DNA of 64,000 bases from UBA5336 sp964412785 (lineage in GTDB: Bacteria; Pseudomonadota; Alphaproteobacteria; Caulobacterales; Hyphomonadaceae): positions 8,301 through 72,300 of the forward strand of contig CAYPQD010000009.1 of NCBI GenBank assembly GCA_964412785.1, read 5' to 3'. A program made the position numbers and the translations under genes. The notes under the pieces were generated by a model that ran no database searches, was not told the origin of the DNA, and saw only the letters and a program-made list of their open reading frames with translations. Below, piece by piece: positions 25,439 to 34,590 of the stretch. Positions within the stretch are counted from its first letter, which is position 1, and each line of letters starts with the position of its first letter.

Positions 25439-26554
25439 ATGGCAATCGGGAAATGGCTTGCACGGGGCGCGCGCCTTGGCGTTGGGCTGGGAATGCTGGC
25501 GATGCTCGCCGCCTGCGGCGATGACCAGCTTTCGGCCTTTGACGGCCGGCCTGTGGGGCCGCCGCCGCCGCTTGGCCAGGCCGAGAAGATCAGGATTGTC
25601 GGCTCGTCCACGGTGGCGCCCTTCACCACCACGGTGGCAGAGCAGTTCGGCGCGGCGACGCGGTTTTCCATCCCGATTGTCGAGACGACGGGGACGGGCG
25701 GCGGGTTCAAGGCCTTTTGCGGCGGGGTCGGCCCCGACGAGCCGTCGATCTCGAATGCCTCGCGCCGGATCAAGCCGTCCGAAATCGGGCTTTGCCGCGA
25801 GGCCGGCGTGACCGAGCTGGTCGAGGTCAAGATCGGATTTGACGGGATCGTGCTGGCCAATGCCAAGGGCGGTCTGGATTTCGACTTCACCAAGGAGGAA
25901 ATCTACCGTGCGCTGGCCGATGAACTTCCCGACGGTCGCGGCGGCTGGATGAAAAATCCCCACCTGCGCTGGAGCGATGTCGCCGGTCACCTTCCCGACG
26001 AGCCGATCCAGGTCTCCGGACCGCCGCCTACATCGGGCACGCGCGACGCCTTTGTCGAGATCGCGATGGAGGAAGGCGCCCTCGCCCTGCCGGAACTGGC
26101 AGCCCTGAAGACGGCGGACGAGGACGAATTCAAGCGCAGGGCACATACGGTGCGCTCTGACGGCGCCTGGGTCGACAGCGGCGAGAATGACACGGCCATC
26201 ATCCAAACCCTGATCAAGAACCCGGCCGCCCTGGGCGTGCTTGGCTTTTCCTTCCTCGACCAGAATGGGGACAGGGTGAAAGCCTCTCTGGTCAACGGCA
26301 TCGAGCCAACCTTCGACAACATCGCCAGCGGTGACTACAAGGTATCCCGGTCGATGTACTTCTATGTGAAGAAACAGAACGTTCCACTGGTGCCCGGGCT
26401 GGCAGATTTCATCGAGGAATTCACAGAGGAAGACGCCTGGGGGCCGGTCGGCTATCTGGCGGAAAAGGGCCTGATCCCGCTGCCGCAAGCCGAGCGCGAG
26501 GCCGTCCGCCAGCGCGCCCGCTCGCTTGAGGTGATGCCGGTCGACGCGAGCTGA
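25439..26554 (+). CDS. PstS-like phosphate-binding lipoprotein
   Basis: This is a 371-residue periplasmic substrate-binding protein anchored as a lipoprotein; the signal ends LAMLAACGDD, with lipidation at Cys. The motif IVGSSTVAPFTTTVAE shortly after maturation, and TSGTRDAFVE in the centre, are the phosphate-contacting loops of PstS-type proteins. The C-terminal half has GALGVLGFSF-like text and AWGPVGYLAEKGLIPLP, usual in alphaproteobacterial PstS. ATG 25439 is used because GGAGGCG lies directly upstream; ATG 25427 is an alternative. No pstCAB or phoU follows, so this is an orphan binding protein or its ABC partners lie elsewhere. Phosphate as ligand is inferred from the family. Confidence 0.85.
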   Translation: MAIGKWLARGARLGVGLGMLAMLAACGDDQLSAFDGRPVGPPPPLGQAEKIRIVGSSTVAPFTTTVAEQFGAATRFSIPIVETTGTGGGFKAFCGGVGPDEPSISNASRRIKPSEIGLCREAGVTELVEVKIGFDGIVLANAKGGLDFDFTKEEIYRALADELPDGRGGWMKNPHLRWSDVAGHLPDEPIQVSGPPPTSGTRDAFVEIAMEEGALALPELAALKTADEDEFKRRAHTVRSDGAWVDSGENDTAIIQTLIKNPAALGVLGFSFLDQNGDRVKASLVNGIEPTFDNIASGDYKVSRSMYFYVKKQNVPLVPGLADFIEEFTEEDAWGPVGYLAEKGLIPLPQAEREAVRQRARSLEVMPVDAS

Positions 26555-26641
26555 TGCGCCGGCCCGGGGGGCGGCGGAGAGTCGGGGAGCTGATGTCCCG
26601 AACAAGCGCCGGCGCGCTTTCCGGCATGTCCGGCGGGTGGG

Positions 26642-27067
26642 TCAGCCCCTCTCCATGCTCCCGATCATCAGGCCAAGGCCGCTGACCCAGGCGACGACAC
26701 GCTCGTCGACACCCTCGCGGCGGAGATAGTCGGCAAATGCGGGCAGGAAGACGGCCGGCTCCCCGCAGGTCTGCAGCGCCGCCTCAAGCTCAGGCTGCAC
26801 CCGGCTGCGGAAATCCTCCACCAGCGGCGGAATGTCGTCGGCCATGGCGGCGAGGCGGACCATGGTGAACGGGCCAGGGTTTTCCAGCCGGCTTTCCAGG
26901 TCGCGCAGGTCACCGATCAGTCCGCGATGGCGGTTGGTGAAGTCGCCGAACACGCGGTCGACCTTCCAGTCGACCCATTCCGGCGAGCAGGGCTCAGGTT
27001 CGAGGCTGGTGCAGCCCTGCACGGTCAGGGCCAGAATCGCCGCTGCCAGGATAATGCAATGTCTCAT
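26642..27067 (-). CDS. Hypothetical lipoprotein
   Basis: This is a 141-residue protein with a short lipoprotein signal (RHCIILAAAILALTVQGC, lipidation at the Cys). The mature part is mostly helical, has two further cysteines (EPCSPEW and LQTCGEP) that could pair, and contains DLRDLESRLENPGPF. I do not recognise the family. It is the last gene of a leftward group, starting 18 nt after hldE, so it is probably cotranscribed with LPS-precursor genes. A role in the envelope is likely from its location, but nothing more specific can be said. Confidence 0.7.
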   Translation of the reverse strand: MRHCIILAAAILALTVQGCTSLEPEPCSPEWVDWKVDRVFGDFTNRHRGLIGDLRDLESRLENPGPFTMVRLAAMADDIPPLVEDFRSRVQPELEAALQTCGEPAVFLPAFADYLRREGVDERVVAWVSGLGLMIGSMERG

Positions 27068-27085
27068 CGGCCGGCCCCTCCGCGC

Positions 27086-28531
27086 TCAGCCCTTCAACCG
27101 GGCGATCGTCCCTGTTGTGCTGCGTCCGTCCTCCAGCGGCAAGAGGATGACCTCACCGCCATGCGCGCGCACAAAGGCGGCGCCCACGACCTGATCCTCG
27201 GTATAATCGGCGCCCTTGACCAGGAGGTCTGGCGCGATCGCCTCGATCAGGGCGAGTGGCGTATCCTCGGCGAACACCGCCACCGCATCGACCGCACGCA
27301 GGCCGGCCAGCACGGCGGCGCGGTCCGCGACCGGGTTCACCGGCCGCTGCGGTCCCTTCAGGCGGGCGACCGAGGCGTCGTCATTGAGGCCGACGATCAG
27401 CCGGTCGCAGCGCGCCCGCGCCCGCTCAAGGATCGAGACGTGCCCATAGTGCACGATGTCGAAACAGCCATTGGTGAAACCCACCCTCAGCCCCTCGGTG
27501 CGCCAGCGTGCGGCCAGGGCGGCGGCCTCGTCACGGCCGAGCGGAGGGCGCACGGGACGCTCCAGCAGGCCTGCCTCGCTGAGGCCGTCGCGCAGTTCCG
27601 CAGGGCTGAGCCGGGCAGTGCCCCGCTTGGCCACGACAAGGCCAGCGGCGACATTGGCGATGCGGGCCGCCTCCAGCGCGGGAAGCCCGGCGGCAAGGCC
27701 GAGGGCAAGCACGGCCGCGACCGTGTCGCCGGCGCCGGAGACGTCATAGACCTCGCGGGCCTGCGCGGTGATGTGGTGCACCGCGTCGGCGCTGACGAGC
27801 GACATCCCCTGTTCACTGCGGGTCACCAGGACTGCGCCAAGGCGATGGCGCGTTGCCAGGTCGCTGGCGGCGGCGACGAGATCGCCCTCACCGGCCAGGG
27901 GTCTCCCGGCGGCGTCAGCCAGTTCGCGCAGGTTCGGTGTAACGAGGTCGGCGCCGGCATAACGGGCCATGTCCCGGCCCTTGGGATCGACGACGATCCG
28001 CGCCCCGGCGGCCCGGGCGGCTTCGATCAGCTGCGGCGCAAGCCTGCCGCCGAGGAGGCCCTTGGCATAATCTGAAAGGAGCAGGACCGTGCCGTCCAGC
28101 GCCGGCACGGCATCGCGCAGCAGGACGCCTTCAAGCTCCGCCCCGATGGCGGCGCCGTCTTCCTCGTCAACGCGCAGCACCTGCTGGCCGGCGCTGACGA
28201 AGCGGGTCTTTGTGGTGGTGGGGCCGCGACCGGTCAGAAGGTGCGCATCAATGCCGGACGCGGTGCACAGGTCCGTCACCTGCAGCCCGGCCGCATCGGC
28301 GCCGATCATGCCGAACAGGGCGACCGAGGCGCCGAGGCTGGCGAGGTTGGCGGCAACATTTCCCGCCCCGCCCAGCATCGCCTGCCCGCCGGTGCGCCGC
28401 AACACCGGCACCGGTGCCTCCGGCGAGATCCGTGCGATCTCGCCGACCTCATAGCGGTCGAGCATCACGTCTCCGACGACAATGAGGCGGGCGCCGGTGA
28501 AGCGGTCAAGGATCGGTGCAAGCGCGGTCAT
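27086..28531 (-). CDS. hldE: Bifunctional heptose-7-phosphate kinase / heptose-1-phosphate adenylyltransferase
   Basis: HldE performs two steps of ADP-L-glycero-D-manno-heptose synthesis for the LPS inner core. The 481-residue length is that of the fused enzyme. Residues about 1-320 are a PfkB-type kinase, with GGAGNVAANLASLGA near the N-terminus and DVSGAGDTVAAVLAL carrying the catalytic Asp. Residues about 340-481 are a cytidylyltransferase-like domain with FTNGCFDIVHYGHV and its HxGH nucleotide-binding motif. It lies 53 nt after galU and 18 nt before the lipoprotein gene, on the same strand. Its presence indicates a heptose-containing LPS core. Confidence 0.96.
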   Translation of the reverse strand: MTALAPILDRFTGARLIVVGDVMLDRYEVGEIARISPEAPVPVLRRTGGQAMLGGAGNVAANLASLGASVALFGMIGADAAGLQVTDLCTASGIDAHLLTGRGPTTTKTRFVSAGQQVLRVDEEDGAAIGAELEGVLLRDAVPALDGTVLLLSDYAKGLLGGRLAPQLIEAARAAGARIVVDPKGRDMARYAGADLVTPNLRELADAAGRPLAGEGDLVAAASDLATRHRLGAVLVTRSEQGMSLVSADAVHHITAQAREVYDVSGAGDTVAAVLALGLAAGLPALEAARIANVAAGLVVAKRGTARLSPAELRDGLSEAGLLERPVRPPLGRDEAAALAARWRTEGLRVGFTNGCFDIVHYGHVSILERARARCDRLIVGLNDDASVARLKGPQRPVNPVADRAAVLAGLRAVDAVAVFAEDTPLALIEAIAPDLLVKGADYTEDQVVGAAFVRAHGGEVILLPLEDGRSTTGTIARLKG

Positions 28532-28584
28532 CGCCGGTGTTCATGCCGCGCCGCAGGCAGGCAGCGCAAGCATGGAAGGCCGTG

Positions 28585-29460
28585 TCAATCGAGTTTTGCC
28601 GCCCACTGGCGGACAAGCGCACGCGCGCCCTCGGCGGTTTCGGGATTGTCGAGGGCATGGGCGAGCACCGTCTCGAAATAGCCGAGCTTGGAGCCGCAGT
28701 CATAGTCCTGGCCCTCATACTGATAGGCGTGGAAGGGCTGGACCTGCATCAGCCTTGCCATGGAATCGGTAAGCTGGATTTCGCCGCCGGCGCCAGGCTC
28801 CTGGCTTTCCAGATAGTCGAAGATCTCAGGCTGCAGGATGTAACGCCCGGTGATCTTGAGGTTTGAGGGCGCCGCGTCCTGCGGCGGTTTCTCGACCATG
28901 CCGGACATCTCGATCAGCCGGCCATCGCGCGATCTGGGCGCGATCACGCCATAGGAGGAGACCCGATCCATCGGCACTTCATCGACGGCGATGATATTGC
29001 CGCCGACACGGTTGAACGCCTCCACCATCTGCGCGGTGCAGCTGGTCTGAGCCTTTATGATGACATCGGGCAGCAGGATGGCGAAGGGCTCGTGGCCGAT
29101 CACGTCCCGCGCGCACAGGATGGCGTGACCGAGGCCAAGCGCCCCCTGCTGGCGAATGAAGCTGGTCGTGCCGGCCGGCATGTGCATTGCGCCGAGCTGG
29201 TCCAGAATGGCGGTCTTGTTCTTCTTGCGCAGGGTGTCGTCGAGCTCGTAGGCGATATCGAAATAGTCCTCGATTGCACCCTTGTTGCGCCCGGTAATAA
29301 AGACGATGTGCTCGATCCCGGCCGCGCGCGCCTCGTCCACCACATACTGCACAGCCGGGCGGTCGACGATCGGCAGCATCTCCTTGGGGATGGACTTGGT
29401 CGCCGGCAGGACTCGCGTCCCGAAGCCCGCCACGGGCAGGACAGCTTTGCGAATGGGCAT
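28585..29460 (-). CDS. galU: UTP-glucose-1-phosphate uridylyltransferase
   Basis: GalU makes UDP-glucose from UTP and glucose-1-phosphate, supplying glucosyl units for LPS core, exopolysaccharide and glycolipids. The 291-residue protein has the nucleotidyltransferase signature LPVAGFGTRVLPATKSIPKE at its N-terminus, and a later Lys-containing VEKPPQDAAPSNLKITGRY segment typical of bacterial GalU. ATG 29460 is preceded by AGAGGGGAAG. It heads the leftward galU-hldE-lipoprotein group. The 290 bp between it and the divergent glycosyltransferase gene must contain both promoters, but I cannot point to a confident -35/-10 pair. Confidence 0.96.
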   Translation of the reverse strand: MPIRKAVLPVAGFGTRVLPATKSIPKEMLPIVDRPAVQYVVDEARAAGIEHIVFITGRNKGAIEDYFDIAYELDDTLRKKNKTAILDQLGAMHMPAGTTSFIRQQGALGLGHAILCARDVIGHEPFAILLPDVIIKAQTSCTAQMVEAFNRVGGNIIAVDEVPMDRVSSYGVIAPRSRDGRLIEMSGMVEKPPQDAAPSNLKITGRYILQPEIFDYLESQEPGAGGEIQLTDSMARLMQVQPFHAYQYEGQDYDCGSKLGYFETVLAHALDNPETAEGARALVRQWAAKLD

Positions 29461-29750
29461 GGTGGACTTCCCCTCTCTGGACGTGAACCCGGCATCCGAA
29501 GGCGTCTAACCGCTCTGTTGCAGCGCGTCCATGTTACGCCTCATGATGGATCACATGGTGAGGGAAACTTCACCAGTTTGCATGACACTTGCAGGCGTGG
29601 GCGCTCGACGAGCGGACTGTTTCGCCAGCGGCGGGTCGCGCCGGACGCGAACCGTCTTGCCGGGACCCGCCTGAAATGCCAGTGCCCGAGCGTGCGCATG
29701 GCGGGAGGACAGGGCTGGAGGACCCTCCAGCAGACAAGGGGCCAGGGACG

Positions 29751-30791
29751 ATGCATGACATGCTCGACATTTCCGCAGTGTCCGCGCCGCCTGTCGGCAG
29801 TGGACCGGAACTTTCCCTGATCGTGCCGATGTATAATGAGGCGGACACTTGCGACGCCTTCTTCGAGCGGGTTGTGCCGATCCTGGAAGAGGTGGTCGCA
29901 AGCTACGAGATCGTCTGCATCAATGATGGCAGCCGCGACGACACCTTCGCGCGCCTGATCGCCCACCGTCGGCAGAACCCGAACATCAAGCTGATCAACC
30001 TGTCGCGCAATTTCGGCAAGGAAGCGGCGATGACCGCCGGCATCGACATGGCGAGCGGCGCCTGTGTCGTGCCGATCGATGCCGATTTGCAGGACCCGCC
30101 CGAATTGCTGCGCGACATGGTCGCCGCCTGGCGGGACGGCGCACAGGTGGTGCTCGCGCGCCGGGCCGACCGGGCGAGCGACACCGTCCTCAAGCGCCTC
30201 ACATCCGGCTGGTTCTATGCCCTGTTCGGCAAGATGGCGAAGCCTGCCATCCCGGCGAATGTCGGCGATTATCGCCTGATGGACCGGATCGCGGTCAATG
30301 CCCTTAAGCGCCTGCCGGAGCGCACACGCTTCATGAAGGGCCTGTTCGCCTGGGTCGGCTATCGCCAGGTGACGCTCGATTATGTCCGTGAGAAGCGCCA
30401 CGCTGGCAAGACCAGTTTCAACTACTGGAAGCTCTGGAACTTCGCGCTGGAGGGCCTCTTCTCCTTCAGCTCGATGCCGCTGAAGATCTGGTCCTATACC
30501 GGCGTCGTCGTCTCGCTGGTCGCGGTCGCCTACATGCTGTTCCTGGTCGTGCGGACCCTCGCCTTCGGCATCGATGTGCCCGGCTATGCGTCGCTGATGA
30601 GCGTCATGCTGTTCTTCAACGGCATGGTCCTGGTCTCTCTCGGGGCGATCGGCGAGTACATTGCGCGTATCTTCATCGAGGTGAAGCAGCGCCCGGTCTA
30701 CCTGATCAACGAGATGGAAGGGTTCGAGGCGGGGGGGGCTGGCCCCGTGACCGCAGCGCGTGTCGCCTCTCAAGACGAGCCGGTAGCGTGA
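29751..30791 (+). CDS. Family 2 glycosyltransferase, GtrB/DPM1-like
   Basis: This is a 346-residue membrane-linked GT2 enzyme expected to load a sugar from a nucleotide donor onto polyprenyl phosphate on the cytoplasmic face. The GT-A domain has LSLIVPMYNEADT at its start, INDGSRDDT, and the metal-binding DADLQDPPE. Near residue 200 are the conserved RLTSGWFYALF and VGDYRLMDR. Two C-terminal transmembrane helices (about 240-265 and 275-305) match the GtrB/bactoprenol glucosyltransferase layout. ATG 29751 follows CAGGGACG; an upstream ATG at 29589 adds an unconserved stretch. It overlaps the gtrA-like gene by 4 nt (GTGA). This pairing is the known loading/flipping module for lipid-linked glucose. 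Confidence 0.9.
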   Translation: MHDMLDISAVSAPPVGSGPELSLIVPMYNEADTCDAFFERVVPILEEVVASYEIVCINDGSRDDTFARLIAHRRQNPNIKLINLSRNFGKEAAMTAGIDMASGACVVPIDADLQDPPELLRDMVAAWRDGAQVVLARRADRASDTVLKRLTSGWFYALFGKMAKPAIPANVGDYRLMDRIAVNALKRLPERTRFMKGLFAWVGYRQVTLDYVREKRHAGKTSFNYWKLWNFALEGLFSFSSMPLKIWSYTGVVVSLVAVAYMLFLVVRTLAFGIDVPGYASLMSVMLFFNGMVLVSLGAIGEYIARIFIEVKQRPVYLINEMEGFEAGGAGPVTAARVASQDEPVA

Positions 30792-31243
30792 CCCTGCCGG
30801 GCCGGGACAGCCGGGCGCTCATTGAGGTTGCCGCCTTCGCGACCGTCGGCGTTGCGGCGTCGCTGACCCACCTGGTCGCCTCGGTGATCGCGATCGAACA
30901 GGCCAGCCTGACCGCCTGGGTCGCCAACATTATCGGTTTCCTCATTGCCTTGCCGGTCAGCTATTTCGGCCACGCCTTCATGACCTTCCAGGCGAAACAC
31001 AATGGCCGGGAGAAATCCGTCACGGGCCAGTCCTTCCGCCGGTTTTCGACCCTCGCCGTTACGGCATTCTCACTGAACCAGCTGAGCGTTGTCATCTTCG
31101 TCGAATGGCTTGGCCTGGCGCATCGCCCGGTGTTCTTCTTCACGATCTTCGGCGTCGCGGGCTTTATCTTCCTCGCCAGCAAGTTCTGGGCGTTCCGCGG
31201 CGGCACCGGCGCCAACGCTCAATCGGCGGAGAAGGCGGCGTAA
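30788..31243 (+). CDS. GtrA family membrane protein
   Basis: This 151-residue protein has four predicted transmembrane helices and the GtrA-family pattern: FATVGVAASLTHL in helix 1, ANIIGFLIALPVSYFGHAF in helix 2, and ASKFWAFR at the end of helix 4. GtrA proteins are proposed to flip polyprenyl-phosphate-linked sugars. It starts at GTG 30788, overlapping the GT2 stop. With the GT2 enzyme it would supply a periplasmic lipid-linked sugar that membrane glycosyltransferases, such as the convergent downstream gene, could use. Its last 25 nt overlap the 3' end of that convergent gene. Confidence 0.88.
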   Translation: MTLPGRDSRALIEVAAFATVGVAASLTHLVASVIAIEQASLTAWVANIIGFLIALPVSYFGHAFMTFQAKHNGREKSVTGQSFRRFSTLAVTAFSLNQLSVVIFVEWLGLAHRPVFFFTIFGVAGFIFLASKFWAFRGGTGANAQSAEKAA

Positions 31244-32796
31244 TAGGCCGACCGGGGCGCGGGCACATCGGTCCGCGAGAGCCCTGCGCCCGCCAGCACC
31301 TCCAGAACCGGCCCGTAGAGCGGCGCCTTGTCGCTGCCCATCCGCCCGCGCGTGATCGAATAGGCGAGATAGGCCCGCTCGCGCCCGTCGAGCGCCTCGG
31401 CGAGGGCGTCCGCCTGCGCCTGCCAGCCTTCAGCCGTTCGTGCGAGCACGAAGATCTCGCTCTTCGGCGGCAGGGCGACGACGGCGTTCAGGAGCGAGCC
31501 GCGCCCGACCGCCCGGTCGACGATTACTAGCGCTTCGCCAGGCGCGCCGGCGCTGGCCTCGGCCGCCAGCGTCCGCCAGTAGGTGCCATCGCGATTGGCG
31601 CTGGCCTCATAGCCCCAGTTGAGGCCGGAGACCTGCAGGATGAGGAGCGCGGCGACCGGCAGGGGCGCGAGGCGTGCGGCGCGTTCGCCGATCCGCTGAC
31701 CGAGCGCGATGAGGCCGCGCACGGTCAGATAGGCGACAAAGGGCGCCGCCGGGGCGAGGTAGCGGACCGGGGTCAGCCATTTGTCAGTGATGATGAGGAG
31801 GAGGGTGAACAGGCCGAGCGTTGCCGCTGTCAGCCAGATCGCGGCATGGTCGAGCGCGCCGGCCCGGCCATAGAGCGCCTTGTCGCGGCCATAGAGCATG
31901 ACCCCGAGGGTGAGCCCTGTGAGCACAAGCGCGAGGCCTGCAAAGGCCAGCCAGCCGGGATAGGCCCAGAAGGTCGGCGCAAACACCATCTCGCCGGTGG
32001 AGACGATGAGGTGGCGCACCCAGGGCAGGAGGCCCTGGAACCCGTTGGCCTGCGCCTCGCGCGCGGTCAGGTGGGCAATCGCCTCGGGCAGCCAGGGCAG
32101 GAACAGGATCGCCGAAGTCACAGGTGCGATAAAGGCGCGGGGATCGCGCTGGCGAAGCCCCTCAAGGCCGCGCCAGGCCATCAGCGGCGCGGCGATGAAC
32201 GCACCGAAATAATGGGTAAGCACGAGCCCGGCTGCCGACGCACCGAGCGCCAGCTCCCGCCACGAGGCACGCTGCGCGCCAGGCCGGACGGGGTAGAGCG
32301 CCAAATGGCTCGCCAGCGTCGTCAGCACAATCACGAGCGCCGGATAGCGCGCATCATGGGCGGACGTGGCGACGATGAAGGACAGCGCAAAAACCGCAGT
32401 GTAGGCCGGCGCCGGCGTCACATGCTGGACGCGCATCATCCGGTGGAAGACAGCGACCGACAGGACGGCGGCCAGGCAGGTCATCAGCCGCGCGGCGAGC
32501 AGGCTGTTGCCGAACAGCGCCGCCCAGGCATTGAGCAGCAGGAAATAGAGCGGCGGGTGGACATCCTGCGTGATCAACTGGCCGACCACGCCGGCCGGCG
32601 CCGCGACCCCGCTCACCAGGGGCTTCAGGTCGCCGACGCGCAGCAATCCCTCCGGCGCAGGCATGTCGGCGACCTGGGCTATGGTGTGCAGCGTGATCGC
32701 CTCGTCATACCAGACCGCGCGGCTTGTCGCGCCAATGGCATAAAGCGCGAACAGCCCGGCCAGGGCGGCAAGGAAGACCAGCGTGCGCATGGACAT
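31219..32796 (-). CDS. Polytopic membrane glycosyltransferase (GT39/GT-C type)
   Basis: This is a 525-residue inner-membrane protein with about 10-11 hydrophobic segments. The first periplasmic loop has RAVWYDEAITLH, with the acidic pair expected of GT-C enzymes, and QDVHPPLYFLLLNAWAALFG is the standard second motif. The soluble C-terminal 130 residues are less conserved. It probably transfers a sugar from a polyprenyl-phosphate donor in the periplasm; donor and acceptor are unknown. ATG 32796 or 32790 may be the start, and neither has a clear Shine-Dalgarno. It ends 25 nt inside the convergent gtrA-like gene. Confidence 0.82.
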   Translation of the reverse strand: MSMRTLVFLAALAGLFALYAIGATSRAVWYDEAITLHTIAQVADMPAPEGLLRVGDLKPLVSGVAAPAGVVGQLITQDVHPPLYFLLLNAWAALFGNSLLAARLMTCLAAVLSVAVFHRMMRVQHVTPAPAYTAVFALSFIVATSAHDARYPALVIVLTTLASHLALYPVRPGAQRASWRELALGASAAGLVLTHYFGAFIAAPLMAWRGLEGLRQRDPRAFIAPVTSAILFLPWLPEAIAHLTAREAQANGFQGLLPWVRHLIVSTGEMVFAPTFWAYPGWLAFAGLALVLTGLTLGVMLYGRDKALYGRAGALDHAAIWLTAATLGLFTLLLIITDKWLTPVRYLAPAAPFVAYLTVRGLIALGQRIGERAARLAPLPVAALLILQVSGLNWGYEASANRDGTYWRTLAAEASAGAPGEALVIVDRAVGRGSLLNAVVALPPKSEIFVLARTAEGWQAQADALAEALDGRERAYLAYSITRGRMGSDKAPLYGPVLEVLAGAGLSRTDVPAPRSAYYAAFSAD

Positions 32797-32890
32797 GGCG
32801 GTGGCGCCCCTTCTCGCGGATGCCTGTGCGGGGTGAGCCGGCGCCCGCCCCCGGTCAAGCGCAAAGCAATGGCCGTGCCGGTGCGAGGGC

Positions 32891-34405
32891 TCAGGCCGGC
32901 GAGGCGGTGGTCACCTCGTCCGCCGTCACTGCAGTGACCAGGCGGCCGACCTGGCTGGCATCCGCGCGCAGCAGGGTGATCAGGGCGTCATCGGCCCGCG
33001 CGACGAAGCGGGCGCCGGCGCCGGTGCGCGCGAAGACAATGCCCGCCTGCGGGCCAGTCTTGCCGTGGATCACGGTGTAGGTCTCGATCGTGCCGGTGGC
33101 AGGATCGGGGTCGAGCGGGATCGGCAAGTCCGGTTCGGCCTGCCGCTCGGCCGGGGTGAAGCCCTGCGGACGACGCGTGGAATAGACCCCGGCGGCCTCC
33201 TTGGTCATCCAGCCGCCATTGGCCAGCACCAGTCCATGGCTACCCGGCACAGCACGCGTCCGCTCCACCATGCTGGCGATGCCGTGCAGGGAATAATTGT
33301 TCCCAGGCCCCCCGAAGAATGGCAGCCCGCCCGTCACCGTCAGCGGCCGGGTCTCGCTCACCCAGTCGAGGCCGAGCGCGTCGCAGGCGGAGAACACCGC
33401 GCAGGGGAAGCAGGAATAGAGGTCGAAGGCTGCCATCGCCTCGGCACCCAGCCCCGCCTGCTGCAGCGCGCGGCCGGTGGCGATCGCCATGGCGCGCGAG
33501 CCGTCGAGGCGCTGGCGCTCGGAGATATAGCCGTCCATGGCCGAGCCGGCGCCGTGCAGGTAGACGCGCTTGTCCGCCGGCACACCGAGCCGGTCGGCGG
33601 TTTCCTCGGCCATCAGCAGGACCGCGGCAGCCTGGTTCACAGCATCCTGGGCAATGTGCCATTTCAGGAAGGGGTCGGCGAATTCATAGTTCTCAGGCCC
33701 CGGCGTCGCCAGCCAGTCTGCACTGCGCGCCTGTGGGAATTGCGCGTAGGGGTTGGCGGCCGCGACCTCGGAGAAGCGTGCGAACAGCGCCGACATGGCC
33801 GCGCGCCGGGCGGCCCGGCCGTGTCCTTTGCGTGCGGCGATGGCATTCTCGAACAGGGCATAAAAATAGGGCGGCTTGACGAGGCCATGCTTGATCTCGC
33901 GACGCGACAGGAGGAGGTCGCCCAGCCCGCGATCCTCCACGCCCTGGTCGGCGCCGTCGGCCCAGTCCAGCGTAAGGCCATGGCGGCGGGCTGCCTTCGC
34001 CGCGCCAATCGCCTCGCCGCCGGCGACGAGCGCAATATCGATCTCGCCGTCATGGATTGCCGCGGCCATCTCGCTGACGAGCGCCTGCGGGGTCTGTCCG
34101 CCCGTGTCGGAATAGATCAGCCGCTCCGGGCGTGCGCCGATCTCCCGGGCCAGCGTGCCTGGCAGGTTCTCGTTCCGGCCGAAGGGGAAAAGTGAACCGG
34201 GAATGGAGTCCTCGAAGGTGCGCACGAATGCGATCGCGTCGATCTCGCTGGCGACACCGCCGGACCCGCTGTCGGCGAGGGCGCGTTTTGCCGCCTCACT
34301 CGCAAGCGAGAGTACGGACGGGGCGCCCTGAACGCCGCCAGAGCCATCCCAGTGGCTGACACTCTGGCCGGCACCGACAAGGACGGGCAGGCGGGGATCG
34401 GACAT
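32891..34405 (-). CDS. Thiolase-family acetyl-CoA acetyltransferase-like protein
   Basis: This is a 504-residue protein of the thiolase/SCPx-like group, longer than classical thiolases (about 390) because of a roughly 90-residue C-terminal extension with IETYTVIHGKTGPQAGIVFA. Core features are DLYSCFPCAVFSACDALGLD and GGLPFFGGPGNNYSLHGIAS, the latter typical of the non-classical group. The usual N-terminal nucleophile context is altered (SDTGGQTPQALVSEMAAAI), so activity as a biosynthetic or degradative thiolase is not certain. It may serve beta-oxidation of unusual acyl chains together with the acyl-CoA dehydrogenase pair 2-4 kb away. It is divergent from glmS, with 185 bp between them. Confidence 0.8.
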   Translation of the reverse strand: MSDPRLPVLVGAGQSVSHWDGSGGVQGAPSVLSLASEAAKRALADSGSGGVASEIDAIAFVRTFEDSIPGSLFPFGRNENLPGTLAREIGARPERLIYSDTGGQTPQALVSEMAAAIHDGEIDIALVAGGEAIGAAKAARRHGLTLDWADGADQGVEDRGLGDLLLSRREIKHGLVKPPYFYALFENAIAARKGHGRAARRAAMSALFARFSEVAAANPYAQFPQARSADWLATPGPENYEFADPFLKWHIAQDAVNQAAAVLLMAEETADRLGVPADKRVYLHGAGSAMDGYISERQRLDGSRAMAIATGRALQQAGLGAEAMAAFDLYSCFPCAVFSACDALGLDWVSETRPLTVTGGLPFFGGPGNNYSLHGIASMVERTRAVPGSHGLVLANGGWMTKEAAGVYSTRRPQGFTPAERQAEPDLPIPLDPDPATGTIETYTVIHGKTGPQAGIVFARTGAGARFVARADDALITLLRADASQVGRLVTAVTADEVTTASPA

Positions 34406-34590
34406 GGCTGGTTCCTCCGGGATGGCGATGGCGGCGGGCTCTGGCCCCTGTTTCGCAAGCTGCCGCAGCGTCCGGCAAGCCGGCGCGGTCGCCGCGCCAC
34501 AATGGGTAAGATTTTGTCATTGTTGCACCGCGATTGGGCTTGATACCTGACCTTCCGCGGGCGGGCCAGCGGAATGGGAGACATCACGGA

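Noticed and set aside
29541..30773. 410-codon open frame antisense to the GT2 gene
   Set aside because: The GT2 motifs on the plus strand are complete; the minus frame is Asp/His/Arg-rich noise.
34406..34590. glmS ribozyme or riboswitch in the glmS leader
   Set aside because: The leader is short and GC-rich and shows no ribozyme core; glmS ribozymes are mostly found in Gram-positive bacteria.
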